64,000 nt of DNA from Thermosediminibacter litoriperuensis (lineage in GTDB: Bacteria; Bacillota; Thermosediminibacteria; Thermosediminibacterales; Thermosediminibacteraceae), in NCBI RefSeq assembly GCF_008124715.1, contig NZ_VNHO01000005.1:48894-112893 (forward strand). The letters are read 5' to 3'. The position numbers and the translations under genes were made by a program. The notes under the pieces are model-generated. The model was not told where the DNA came from, searched no databases, and was given only the letters and a program-made list of their open reading frames with translations. Each line of letters opens with the position of its first letter. Position 1 is the stretch's first letter. This document shows positions 44,731 through 52,628 of this stretch, in pieces.

Positions 44731-45278
44731 TCGGCACCTCCATTAATTTCCTTTAAACTGTCGCTTATAAATTTCTTTATCCAGTTAACTACCAGCGGGT
44801 TATTGACCGGCACATCCTGAAGTTTTCGCCTGATTTGCCTTAAATCGAACCGGTACACCCCGCCGTCTATCACATGCCTGTATATAAAATCCACATCCGG
44901 ATGAACTGCCACCAGTGACGCCACAGTGTCCGCCATATTTCCGAGGGGCTGCAGATCGATATGGCTTTTTTTGAACCACGCCTTTACCACAGTCCCCTGT
45001 CCGGGGAGTGAATGTACGGTCACGTCACCTCCGGCGGTTTTCGCAGCTTGAGCCAGCAACGGAAGGCCGAGGCCAACTTTTCTGGTAGTCCTGCTGGTGA
45101 AAAACGGGTCCAGCGCTTTTTTTACGGTTTGTTCATCCATTCCCATGCCGTTATCGCGTATCTCGATCGCCAAGAGATCCTTTTTCGAGTCTTCCACTAT
45201 TTCTATCTCGACCACCGTGGCACCGGCGTTCAGGGAATTTTCTACTATGTCCAGCACATGCAGGGATATTTCCTTCAT
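44727..45278 (-). CDS. HATPase_c (GHKL) protein of the hydrogenase operon
   Basis: A 183-residue protein that is little more than a GHKL ATPase domain. The N box is IVENSLNAGAT, G1 is IRDNGMGMDE, F box is DPFFTSRTTRK and G2 is VGLGLPLLAQAA. There is no phospho-acceptor His or sensor domain, so it is not a normal histidine kinase; it is more like an anti-sigma or accessory ATPase. The gene is a regular member of HydABC operons in Clostridia. Its role is unproven. Confidence 0.85.
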   Translation of the reverse strand: MKEISLHVLDIVENSLNAGATVVEIEIVEDSKKDLLAIEIRDNGMGMDEQTVKKALDPFFTSRTTRKVGLGLPLLAQAAKTAGGDVTVHSLPGQGTVVKAWFKKSHIDLQPLGNMADTVASLVAVHPDVDFIYRHVIDGGVYRFDLRQIRRKLQDVPVNNPLVVNWIKKFISDSLKEINGGAE

Positions 45279-45283
45279 GGCCG

Positions 45284-45772
45284 TTATTCGTAATTTTTTA
45301 GTATCTCCGGTACCCTGTCCGGCGTCAACCTGCCGTAGACGTCATCATTGATTATAACCACCGGGGCAAGACCGCATGCGCCGACGCACCGGCACGCGTC
45401 CAGGGAAAATTTCAGATCTTCGGTCGTATCTCCCACTTTTATCTTCAGCTCCTGCTCAATACGGCCGAGGACCTTATCGGCACCCTTTACGTAGCACGCG
45501 GTGCCCAAGCAAACCCTTATCTGGTATTTGCCCCTGGGTTTCAGGTTGAAGAACGAGTAAAAGGTAACAGTGCTGTAAACTTCGCTCAGCGTGACGTCCA
45601 GAGCCTCCGCCACCTTTTTCTGCACTTCGATGGGGAGATACCCTACAATCCTCTGGGCTTCCTGCAGGACCTGCAGCAGCACCCCCTTCTGCCCCTCGTA
45701 TTTTTTCAGCATTTCATCGACTTTCTTGAGTTTTTCTTCAAATTCCGCGTCTCTTTTGATTGCGGGCTGCAT
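45284..45772 (-). CDS. hydC: Bifurcating hydrogenase NuoE-like subunit HydC
   Basis: 162 residues from the ATG at 45772 (SD AGGAGGAG); the longer frame to 45820 would include the Rex operator. The [2Fe-2S] ligands of the NuoE fold are in VCLGTACYVKGADK and LDACRCVGACGLAP. It passes electrons within the HydABC complex. It is the first gene of the hyd operon. Confidence 0.95.
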   Translation of the reverse strand: MQPAIKRDAEFEEKLKKVDEMLKKYEGQKGVLLQVLQEAQRIVGYLPIEVQKKVAEALDVTLSEVYSTVTFYSFFNLKPRGKYQIRVCLGTACYVKGADKVLGRIEQELKIKVGDTTEDLKFSLDACRCVGACGLAPVVIINDDVYGRLTPDRVPEILKNYE

Positions 45773-45804
45773 TATCACCAACTCCTCCTGTGATATAATG
45801 TTGA

Positions 45805-45822
45805 TTGTTAATACTTTCACAA
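45805..45822 (-). promoter_or_regulatory. Rex operator before the hyd operon
   Basis: TTGTTAA-TACT-TTCACAA fits the clostridial Rex box (TTGTTAA-N4-TTAACAA) with one mismatch. On the minus strand TTGTGA doubles as a -35 with TTATAT about 18 nt on. Repression by Rex would be lifted at high NADH. Confidence 0.8.
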
Positions 45823-45841
45823 GATCTTATAAATAAAATAT

Positions 45842-46591
45842 CTATTCCTTTAGAATAACCCTCCTTCCATCAATACCCTTGAATGCTCTTTTTATTTCTT
45901 CAAAAGTTGGCTCCTCTAAAAGTAAATAAGTCTTTTGAAAAACCATGTCCTCTAAACGATGGGCATCGGAAGAAAACACCACTGGATATTTGCCTATAAT
46001 ATCGGGGAACTTCACCCTCGCTTCCTCAAGGGTAATGTTCCTTGAAAATTCCACAGCATCGGGCTCAAGATAGTCCGGTATAAACCCCAGCTGACCCAAT
46101 ATGCTGAAAGTTCTTCTATCCACATGGGCGGGTATGAAAATTCCTCCAAGCTCTATAACCTTTTTTGAAATTTCATCCACCGATAGGGCGGCTGACGCTA
46201 TAAGCAGCTTTTCTTCTTCACCGGTTACATTTCCCCGAAAATCGACCACATGCTGGTGTCCGAAATATTCCGGGCGGTTTTTCTTATCTGGAAGATGGCG
46301 ATATAGGAATTCCTGAAACTCAAAAGTCTTTTTAAGATTTTCAAAGAAACAAAGAATGTGGATTTCCTCAGTACTCTGAACTTCAATCCCCGGCAGTATC
46401 AAAATATCATAAGTCCGGGAGGCGATCATAATCGCTTCAAGATTTCCGGCCGAATTGTGGTCGCATACGCCTACGATCTTAATACCCATAAGGTTGGCCA
46501 TGTTAAGGATGTTGGGAGGAACCATCTCCGGATCGGCGCACGGCGAAAGGCATGTATGCACGTGAAGGTCTGCGGGAAATTCCCTCAGCAT
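45842..46591 (-). CDS. PHP-domain metal-dependent phosphoesterase
   Basis: A 249-residue PHP protein. The metal motifs are DLHVHTCLSPCAD, VCDHNS, PGIEV, PAHVDRR and SSDAHRL. PHP domains hydrolyse phosphoesters; the substrate is unknown. It overlaps the DRTGG gene by 7 nt and closes the rex-led operon, a context shared with sensory hydrogenase genes in other Clostridia. Confidence 0.9.
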   Translation of the reverse strand: MLREFPADLHVHTCLSPCADPEMVPPNILNMANLMGIKIVGVCDHNSAGNLEAIMIASRTYDILILPGIEVQSTEEIHILCFFENLKKTFEFQEFLYRHLPDKKNRPEYFGHQHVVDFRGNVTGEEEKLLIASAALSVDEISKKVIELGGIFIPAHVDRRTFSILGQLGFIPDYLEPDAVEFSRNITLEEARVKFPDIIGKYPVVFSSDAHRLEDMVFQKTYLLLEEPTFEEIKRAFKGIDGRRVILKE

Positions 46592-46935
46592 TTTCCCCGG
46601 CTCCTGGATAGGGCATTATACAGTATACCGCATATTTCATATACCGGCTTATCCGAGGAGAATATGGGTATATTTTCCTCCTCCGCCTTTTTTATGGTAT
46701 TTTCTTCTATATCAACGCCTTCGGCTACGATAATACCGGAAAGGCCCAAGAGTGCAGCCACCGCAACTATATTAGGATGACTCTGAATGGTGATCCAGAC
46801 CTGGTTTTCCGAGGCATGGCCCATGACCCAGCTCAATAGGTCCGAGGCGTAACCGCCTTCGACGGGTCTCTCTAGATTTGTTCCTCTGGTCACCAGTTTC
46901 AAGGACAATTCCTTCTGCAGATCATTCAGGGTCAC
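46585..46935 (-). CDS. DRTGG-domain protein
   Basis: A 116-residue protein made of a single DRTGG domain. Characteristic features are VTRGTNLERPVEGGYASDLLS near the start, followed by IIVAEGVDIEEN. DRTGG domains are thought to be ligand-sensing modules. It overlaps the hydrogenase-like gene by 14 nt. A second DRTGG domain lies at the N-terminus of the product at 48.3-49.1 kb. Confidence 0.85.
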   Translation of the reverse strand: MTLNDLQKELSLKLVTRGTNLERPVEGGYASDLLSWVMGHASENQVWITIQSHPNIVAVAALLGLSGIIVAEGVDIEENTIKKAEEENIPIFSSDKPVYEICGILYNALSRSRGKC

Positions 46936-48271
46936 TCTTCCTCACCCCCTCCTGTCCTTCCATTGTGGGAGGTAATTTCTGGGACAGATCCAGAACTTCA
47001 GCTACCAGCTGCCTAACCTTTTCTCTGAGCTTGAATACGCAGTCGGTTTCATTGGCCCGTCCCTGCACTATATCTTCCGCCAGTGATCTGCAGTTTGGGC
47101 ACCCGCAGCTGCCGCAATCGAGGCCCGGCAACTCCTTTAGGGTTTTCTCGAGAATCTCCATCTTCCGGATGGCTTTGGCTATGTCTTCGTCGAGTTTCAG
47201 AGACGGTGTTGGGTTTATCTCTTTCTCAAAATTGTAATACCCTTCTTCAAAATCTCTTACAATAGAGTTTTCATCAATTCTGGTTTCAGTACCGAGTTTT
47301 TCCGCGAGTTTTATCAATTTAACCTTTGCTACGAAGCGGTTTTCGACGGTTAGCGCTCCACCTATACAGCCACCGCTGCATGCCTGCAGTTCTAAATAGT
47401 CTATATTGGAAAGTTTGTTCAATTCTATTTCTTCCAGGACGTCGATGCAGTTGTGTATTCCGTCGACGGCCAGATGGCTTCCGATTCCAATAGCTATATT
47501 CTCTCCGCCCGACCTGCCCCAGCCTATACCTATGCCGCTAGATTTTTCAAATATCGATTCAAATCCGGATCTCCCCAGGTTTCTCATCAGTTCCCCATAT
47601 ATGCCGCTTATGGAAAGCACTCCGTCCACATGGGATCTAGGGGTACCTATGGGCTGTTTTACCGAAGTGACTTTGGCGGGGCAGGGGCTTATGAAAAACG
47701 CGCCGGTTTCTTCGGGCTTAATACCGTATACACTGCTTATCTCTTCTTTTGCTCTTTTGCCGGCTATCTCGACCGGGGCCTTTACCGGCACGATGTTCTT
47801 AATAAGCCCCGGAAACCTTACTCTTATAAGGCGCAGCACCGCGGGACACGACGAGGAAATCAAGGGTCTTACATCGTGATTCCTCTTTAAATATTCCCTT
47901 ATGGCGACGGTAACTTCTTCCGCCGCCAGGGGAACTTCGTAAACCTCATCAAAACCTATGGCATGTAAAGCGGCGTTGACGGCTTCCCTCGACGTCCCCT
48001 CCTTGAACTGGGCGTACAGGCTGGGCGCCGGCAGCGCCACGGTAAACTTATACGATTTCAGTTTTTCAAGCCCGTCGGTTACGGCGTATTTAGCATGGTT
48101 GGGGCATATTCTTATACATTCGCCGCAATCTATGCACTTATCCTGCATGATGTGAGCCTTCCCACCTCGCACCCTTATGGCTTCGGTGGGACAGCCTTTT
48201 ATACAGTTGGTACACCCCTTACATTTTACGAGGTCCAGCGTAACCGAATGATAGAAATTCAAAGAGCTCAC
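46922..48271 (-). CDS. Putative sensory [FeFe] hydrogenase-like protein
   Basis: A 449-residue protein. It has two [4Fe-4S] sites at the N-terminus (CKGCTNCIKGCP, CIDCGECIRICP), an H-cluster-type domain and a C-terminal [4Fe-4S] domain (LDCGSCGCPNCRSLA). The H-cluster loops are altered: L1 SSSCPAV (139-145), L2 PCPAK (196-200), L3 CSGGCIGG (298-305). Four ligand-type Cys remain, but the usual proton-relay Cys of TSCCP appears to be Ser. This matches the sensory (group C/D) hydrogenases and not the catalytic ones. Neighbours are regulatory (Rex, DRTGG, GHKL, PHP). Confidence 0.85.
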   Translation of the reverse strand: MSSLNFYHSVTLDLVKCKGCTNCIKGCPTEAIRVRGGKAHIMQDKCIDCGECIRICPNHAKYAVTDGLEKLKSYKFTVALPAPSLYAQFKEGTSREAVNAALHAIGFDEVYEVPLAAEEVTVAIREYLKRNHDVRPLISSSCPAVLRLIRVRFPGLIKNIVPVKAPVEIAGKRAKEEISSVYGIKPEETGAFFISPCPAKVTSVKQPIGTPRSHVDGVLSISGIYGELMRNLGRSGFESIFEKSSGIGIGWGRSGGENIAIGIGSHLAVDGIHNCIDVLEEIELNKLSNIDYLELQACSGGCIGGALTVENRFVAKVKLIKLAEKLGTETRIDENSIVRDFEEGYYNFEKEINPTPSLKLDEDIAKAIRKMEILEKTLKELPGLDCGSCGCPNCRSLAEDIVQGRANETDCVFKLREKVRQLVAEVLDLSQKLPPTMEGQEGVRKSDPE

Positions 48272-48291
48272 CAGCTTTCCGTATAAGGCGA

Positions 48292-49104
48292 CTACAAATT
48301 AACCAACATTTTCACTCTTGTCCCTTTTCCAACAACCGAAGTAATTTCAAACACATCTGAAAATTTCTTCATATTTGGGAGCCCCATACCGGCTCCAAAG
48401 CCCAACTCCCTAACGCGCTCGGGAGCGGTGGAAAAACCCTCCTGCATGGCCAGTTCTATATCCTCAATTCCTGGGCCTTCGTCTTCTGCGATGACCTCTA
48501 TATATGAAGGGGTTATGTTGAAAAACATTTTTCCCCTGTAGGCGTGAATCACTATATTCATTTCGGCTTCATAAGCCGCAATAGATACCTTCCTCATAGC
48601 CGAAGGGTTTATCCCCAGCTGTTTCAGGATCTTCTTGGCCTGCTCGGTGGCCTTTCCGGCGTTGTTGAAGTCGCCGCCGGATACCTTGTAAACCAGGCGC
48701 ATGACTCCGGAAAGCTGTTTTTCTTCGATTTGTTCCCCCATCTCGCCCTTCTTCCTGTAATAGTCCCCCCTTAATCCGGCCTCATACAAGAGACCGCAGC
48801 TTTCGTAAAGGGGGTATTCGGTGCGTAGGAGCGGAAGGTGATTTTCCCTCGCCAGCTCGATTACGTCCCGGGCCGGGTACTTGCCCCTTACAAAAATTAT
48901 AGCGGCAAATTCGGACATACTAGCTGTTTGTATTATCTGCTTATGAGTGAGACCGGTGAGAAGAACCGCGTTCTTCTTCATATCCGCCAGGATATCGCTT
49001 ATTAGGTCTGCGCCGCAGGCGTTGGTCACATCTACCTCAAGGTCCCGGTCATCTCCCATTAGCACTTCAGCCCGGAGAATTTCCTTTATCTTTCTCAATT
49101 TCAT
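48292..49104 (-). CDS. DRTGG-GHKL ATPase two-domain regulator
   Basis: A 270-residue protein. An N-terminal DRTGG-type domain (about 1-115; VLMGDDRDLEVDVTNACGAD) is joined to a C-terminal anti-sigma-type GHKL domain (about 140-270; AAYEAEMNIVIHA, AEDEGPGIED, FGAGMGLPNMKKFSD). There is no His-kinase phosphorylation site. It looks like a switch in which a sensed ligand or redox state alters an anti-sigma or kinase-like ATPase. It overlaps rex by 4 nt. Confidence 0.85.
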   Translation of the reverse strand: MKLRKIKEILRAEVLMGDDRDLEVDVTNACGADLISDILADMKKNAVLLTGLTHKQIIQTASMSEFAAIIFVRGKYPARDVIELARENHLPLLRTEYPLYESCGLLYEAGLRGDYYRKKGEMGEQIEEKQLSGVMRLVYKVSGGDFNNAGKATEQAKKILKQLGINPSAMRKVSIAAYEAEMNIVIHAYRGKMFFNITPSYIEVIAEDEGPGIEDIELAMQEGFSTAPERVRELGFGAGMGLPNMKKFSDVFEITSVVGKGTRVKMLVNL

Positions 49105-49733
49105 CTGGTCTCCCCCAGATGATACGTCAGATACTCAAGCTGGGACGCCAGGTCAACACGCCTGATCACCACATCCTCGGGGACCGATACGTTGACCGGA
49201 GCGAAATTTATAATGCCTTTTATACCGGCCCCGACCATAATATCCACCACTTCCTGGGCTGCCGCAGCCGGCACCGCCACTATCCCGAGCTCGACGTTGT
49301 ATTCCTTTACCTTTTGACTCAGTTCCTCCAGTGACCGCACTTCCAGCCCGGCAATTTTTTTGCCGATTTTTTCCGGGTCCGCATCGAAAATACAGGTTAT
49401 ATCAAAACCTCTCTCTGCAAACCCCTTATACAGCGAAAGAGCGGTCCCAAGATGCCCGGCACCTACTATTGCAACGGACCAGCGTCTGTCGAGGCCCAGT
49501 ATCTTCATTATATAGTTATATAATTCTCTGGGGTTGTACCCTACCCCTCTGGTGCCGAATTCTCCGAAATAGGCCAGATCCTTTCTGACCTGAGCGGGAG
49601 TAACACCTGTAGCCCTCGCTATCTGCTGGGAAGAAACCGTCGTGACTCCTTTTTCGTCGGCTTCTTTCAGAAATCTCGAATAAGATGTAAGCCTTCCGAT
49701 GGTGGCCTCAGGTATTTTAAACCTCTTGAACAA
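49101..49733 (-). CDS. rex: Redox-sensing transcriptional repressor Rex
   Basis: A 210-residue protein with an N-terminal winged helix (VSSQQIARATGVTPAQVRKDLAYFG) and a C-terminal Rossmann domain (VGAGHLGTALSLY) that senses the NADH/NAD+ ratio. The start is TTG, with GGGAGTGG upstream. Rex represses fermentation and hydrogen genes when NADH is low. Operators before rex itself and before hydC indicate autoregulation and control of the hydrogenase. Confidence 0.96.
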   Translation of the reverse strand: MFKRFKIPEATIGRLTSYSRFLKEADEKGVTTVSSQQIARATGVTPAQVRKDLAYFGEFGTRGVGYNPRELYNYIMKILGLDRRWSVAIVGAGHLGTALSLYKGFAERGFDITCIFDADPEKIGKKIAGLEVRSLEELSQKVKEYNVELGIVAVPAAAAQEVVDIMVGAGIKGIINFAPVNVSVPEDVVIRRVDLASQLEYLTYHLGETR

Positions 49734-49754
49734 ACTTAACCACTCCCTACATCG

Positions 49755-49783
49755 ATTCTAGCATAATGCATAGGTTTTTACAA
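49755..49783 (-). promoter_or_regulatory. Sigma-A promoter of rex
   Basis: On the minus strand, TTGTAA (49783-49778), a 17-nt spacer and TAGAAT (49760-49755), about 22 nt before the rex start codon. Confidence 0.7.
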
Positions 49784-49809
49784 TACAAATAGCGAAAAAA
49801 ATCACATGT

Positions 49810-49827
49810 TTGTTAATCTTTTAACAA
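49810..49827. promoter_or_regulatory. Rex operator before rex
   Basis: TTGTTAA-TCTT-TTAACAA, a perfect match to the clostridial Rex box. It lies just upstream of the rex promoter and 8 nt beyond the apbE stop. Confidence 0.9.
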
Positions 49828-49834
49828 TATTTTT

Positions 49835-50869
49835 CTACTGTTGTTTTAATACAAAGGCCTTGTTGGTTATCTGGAAATTGAAGTTATCCACCCCGGAGGT
49901 CAGATATACTTCCCTGCCGGACGTTACAAAAATCGCCTCGATGCCCGGAAGGCTTTCAACCAGCCTCATTCCTTCCTTCAAACCCAGTGAAAACACTGCG
50001 GTGGAAAGGGCATCGGCGTCTATCGAGCTATCGCCTATTATTGTCACGCTCACCAGGCCGTTTTCAACGGGATAACCCGTAGAGGTATCGAGTAAGTGAT
50101 GGTACCTCTTCCCTCCTTTCTCAAAAAACCTTTCGTACACGCCGGAGGTAACCAGGGTCTTGTCCCACACTTCCACAGTCGCAAATATTTCTCCCCTGAT
50201 TTCGAAGGGGTCCTGTATACCAATCTTCCACGGCTCACCGTTCGGTTTTTTGCCGAGGACGTATATGTTGCCCCCCAGGTCGGCAACTGCGCTCTTTATC
50301 CCTTTTTCCTTCAATATCCGAATAATTTCGTCGGCCGCGTATCCTTTGGCTATGGCTCCCAGGTCCATTCCCATCCCGGGCCTTTTCAACATCACGCCAT
50401 GATTTTCCTCATCCAGTAAAACGTCTCTGTAGTTTATAAGCGAAAGAGCCCTTTTAATCTCATGCTCTTCGGGTACCCGGGCCTTTTCCGTACCTATGCC
50501 CCAGATTTTTACAAGAGGCCCGACGGTTATATCGAACCTCCCTCCGGAAAGTTCGGAAAAGTAAAGTCCTCTTTTTATAACGTAGAAGGTGTCTGGACTA
50601 ACTTCGCAAAATTCTCTGCCAGCCGCCGTATTTATAGCGGTTACCTCACTGTCTTGTGCGTTGGCATTCATTTTCTTCTCGATATCGCTTATCCTGTCGA
50701 AAGCCGCGTCGATGGCGTCTGATGCGCCATTGCCATAAGCCGATATCTTTATCAGCGTATCCAGCAGAAAATTTGTTTTCACTACCGGCGTCTCCTGGCT
50801 CCTGCCGCAGGCCGAAAGGAGGATTAAAACGGCAAAAAGAAAAATTGTTATTTTCAGCTTGTATTTCAT
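49835..50869 (-). CDS. apbE: FAD:protein FMN transferase ApbE (lipoprotein)
   Basis: A 344-residue protein with a lipoprotein signal (ILLSACGRS, lipobox Cys near residue 21). Family motifs are MGMDLGAIAKGYAADEI, ADLGGNIYVLG, TSGVYERFFEKGGKRYHHLLD and TGYP. It transfers FMN from FAD to Thr in the SGAT-type sites of RnfG and RnfD, so it likely matures the Rnf complex 9 kb away. It has no ordinary SD next to its ATG; see the hairpin at 50877-50892. Confidence 0.95.
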   Translation of the reverse strand: MKYKLKITIFLFAVLILLSACGRSQETPVVKTNFLLDTLIKISAYGNGASDAIDAAFDRISDIEKKMNANAQDSEVTAINTAAGREFCEVSPDTFYVIKRGLYFSELSGGRFDITVGPLVKIWGIGTEKARVPEEHEIKRALSLINYRDVLLDEENHGVMLKRPGMGMDLGAIAKGYAADEIIRILKEKGIKSAVADLGGNIYVLGKKPNGEPWKIGIQDPFEIRGEIFATVEVWDKTLVTSGVYERFFEKGGKRYHHLLDTSTGYPVENGLVSVTIIGDSSIDADALSTAVFSLGLKEGMRLVESLPGIEAIFVTSGREVYLTSGVDNFNFQITNKAFVLKQQ

Positions 50870-50870
50870 T

Positions 50871-50904
50871 TTAACGGCGACAAGACTGTCGCATCCACCT
50901 CCCC
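50871..50904 (-). promoter_or_regulatory. Hairpin between SD and ATG of apbE, with a 7-codon ORF
   Basis: GGGGAGG (50904-50898) is the only SD-like site but is 28 nt from the apbE ATG. Between them GCGACA-GTCT-TGTCGC folds into a perfect 6-bp hairpin that would bring the two closer. The same stretch encodes ATG...TAA (MRQSCRR) ending 1 nt before the apbE ATG, so coupling by a mini-ORF is the alternative. Confidence 0.4.
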
Positions 50905-50985
50905 TTCCGAGTTCTTACATAATTATATCAATAAATCGACGCCCTTTAAATATTTTTGTATCAATATAATTACTACCAAGGCTTG

Positions 50986-51237
50986 TTATTGAAGCAGCTG
51001 ACTGTACATTGTTATTTTGTCTATAGTTATCCCCATATCCTTGGCCTGCTTTATGAGTGAATTGTAACGGGCAAGGGCGGCTTCCATCCTCGAAAGCGCG
51101 GCATCCACCTCCGCAGGGTCGTTTTGCACCCACTGAAAAGCCTTTTCGGCCAGCTGCATTTCCTGCCTGGCCTTTTCGATTTCCTCGATGAGATGCCGTT
51201 CCAATTCGGAGGAACCGCCGTTAAATTCTTTTTTCAT
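50986..51237 (-). CDS. DUF2508 (YaaL-like) small protein
   Basis: 83 residues from the ATG at 51237, with GGGGGGC five nt upstream. It is wholly alpha-helical and charged (LERHLIEEIEKARQEMQLAEKAF, then LSRMEAALARYNSLIKQAK), matching the DUF2508/YaaL family of Firmicutes. The function is unknown. Its ribosome site lies in the 3' arm of the folC terminator, so its expression may depend on read-through. Confidence 0.75.
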   Translation of the reverse strand: MKKEFNGGSSELERHLIEEIEKARQEMQLAEKAFQWVQNDPAEVDAALSRMEAALARYNSLIKQAKDMGITIDKITMYSQLLQ

Positions 51238-51277
51238 AAAAAGCCCCCCTACATTATGTATATTCAGTAGAGGGGGC
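51238..51277 (-). terminator. folC terminator that overlaps the next gene's ribosome site
   Basis: On the minus strand GCCCCC-TCTAC pairs with GTA-GGGGGGC, followed by five Us and at once the AUG of the DUF2508 gene. The G-rich 3' arm is also that gene's SD, so the folded stem both ends folC transcription and hides the SD. Confidence 0.75.
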
Positions 51278-51288
51278 AAAACTTTAAT

Positions 51289-52593
51289 CTATTTTCTCAA
51301 AAGACTCCTTACCTTCCCGATCATGTACAGGGAACCCGCAAAAACTATCACGTCATCGCCCCCGGATATGTTAAAGGCCGTATCGATGGCTTCCTCCACG
51401 TCTTCTCTGCTGTAAATTTCGGGCATTTTTTCGAATTGTAGGCTTCTTATCGATCCTTCCAATTCACACGCCCCCAGTGCTCTGGGGCTGTCAGGCCGGG
51501 TGGCGACGACAGCGTCCGCTACCGGGATGATCTCCTCCAGCATCTTCAAGTAATCCTTGTCTTTTAAAATACCTAATACAAGGATCACTCTTTTGCCCGG
51601 GAAATATTTTAAAAGCGCGCTTTTGAGCACCCTCACGCCCGAAGGATTGTGGGCGCCATCGATAAGCACATCGGGGTTCCGGCCTATGATTTCCAGCCTG
51701 CCCGGCCACCGGGCTTCTAAAAGGCCTTTTTCCACGGCTTCCTTAGTTATATTTATGCCGTAATGGCCTAGGGCTTCTACGGAAGCCACCGCCGTTGCAG
51801 CATTATCGAGCTGGTGATCCCCCAGCAGTTTTATCTTTAAGCTGTCGTAGACGTTCCTTGCCGTCTCCAGGCTAAAAACCTGGCCTTCAAGCCCCCAGTC
51901 CAAAAGACGGTATCTTGTCTCCTCCCCTACTTTTACCAGCGGGCAGTTTCGTTCCCGGCAGGCACCCTCTATAACCCGCATCGCTTCCTGATCCTGGGGG
52001 GCGGTGACCACCGGAACTCCTTGCTTGATTATCCCGCATTTTTCTCGAGCTATCTCCGGCAGGGTATTCCCCAGGTACTGCTGGTGGTCGTAGCTTATAG
52101 GAGTAATTACGCTGACCAGAGGGGTTACCACGTTGGTGGCGTCGTACCTGCCGCCCATGCCCACTTCCAGTACCAGAAAGTCCAGGTTCTGCTCTTTAAA
52201 GTACATAAAGCCGAGAGCCGTTACCACTTCAAATTCGGTGGGTGCACCCCATCCCCTGGCCTCCATTTCCCGCAGGACTTTTCGGATCTTTTCGGTGAGC
52301 CGGGCGATATCTTCATCGGGTATATTCCGGCCGTTCACCCTTATCCTCTCGTTGAACACCTCCAGGTACGGCGAAGTATACAGCCCCACCCTGTAGCCGG
52401 CGGCCCTCAATATGGAATCTATCATGGCGCAGGTGGACCCCTTGCCGTTGGTCCCCGCCACATGAATTATTTTGATACCCTCATAGGGATTGCCCAGGAG
52501 CTGCAGGAGCCTCGTAATGTTCTGAAGCCCCAGCTTTATGCCGAATCTGTTCATACCGTGGATGAACTCCAGAGCTTCACGGTAACTCAGCAT
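51289..52593 (-). CDS. folC: Bifunctional folylpolyglutamate/dihydrofolate synthase
   Basis: A 434-residue Mur-ligase-family enzyme. The P-loop is VAGTNGKGSTCAMI, and family motifs GLYTSPYLEVFNERIRVNG and LVLEVGMGGRYDATNV are present, followed by the C-terminal domain with DGAHNPSGV. It adds glutamates to folates, retaining C1 carriers in the cell. It stands 35 nt after valS, the usual valS-folC order of Firmicutes. Confidence 0.96.
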   Translation of the reverse strand: MLSYREALEFIHGMNRFGIKLGLQNITRLLQLLGNPYEGIKIIHVAGTNGKGSTCAMIDSILRAAGYRVGLYTSPYLEVFNERIRVNGRNIPDEDIARLTEKIRKVLREMEARGWGAPTEFEVVTALGFMYFKEQNLDFLVLEVGMGGRYDATNVVTPLVSVITPISYDHQQYLGNTLPEIAREKCGIIKQGVPVVTAPQDQEAMRVIEGACRERNCPLVKVGEETRYRLLDWGLEGQVFSLETARNVYDSLKIKLLGDHQLDNAATAVASVEALGHYGINITKEAVEKGLLEARWPGRLEIIGRNPDVLIDGAHNPSGVRVLKSALLKYFPGKRVILVLGILKDKDYLKMLEEIIPVADAVVATRPDSPRALGACELEGSIRSLQFEKMPEIYSREDVEEAIDTAFNISGGDDVIVFAGSLYMIGKVRSLLRK

Positions 52594-52628
52594 CGAGCTT
52601 TCTCCTTCCCGTAACGTTTAGGCTATGA

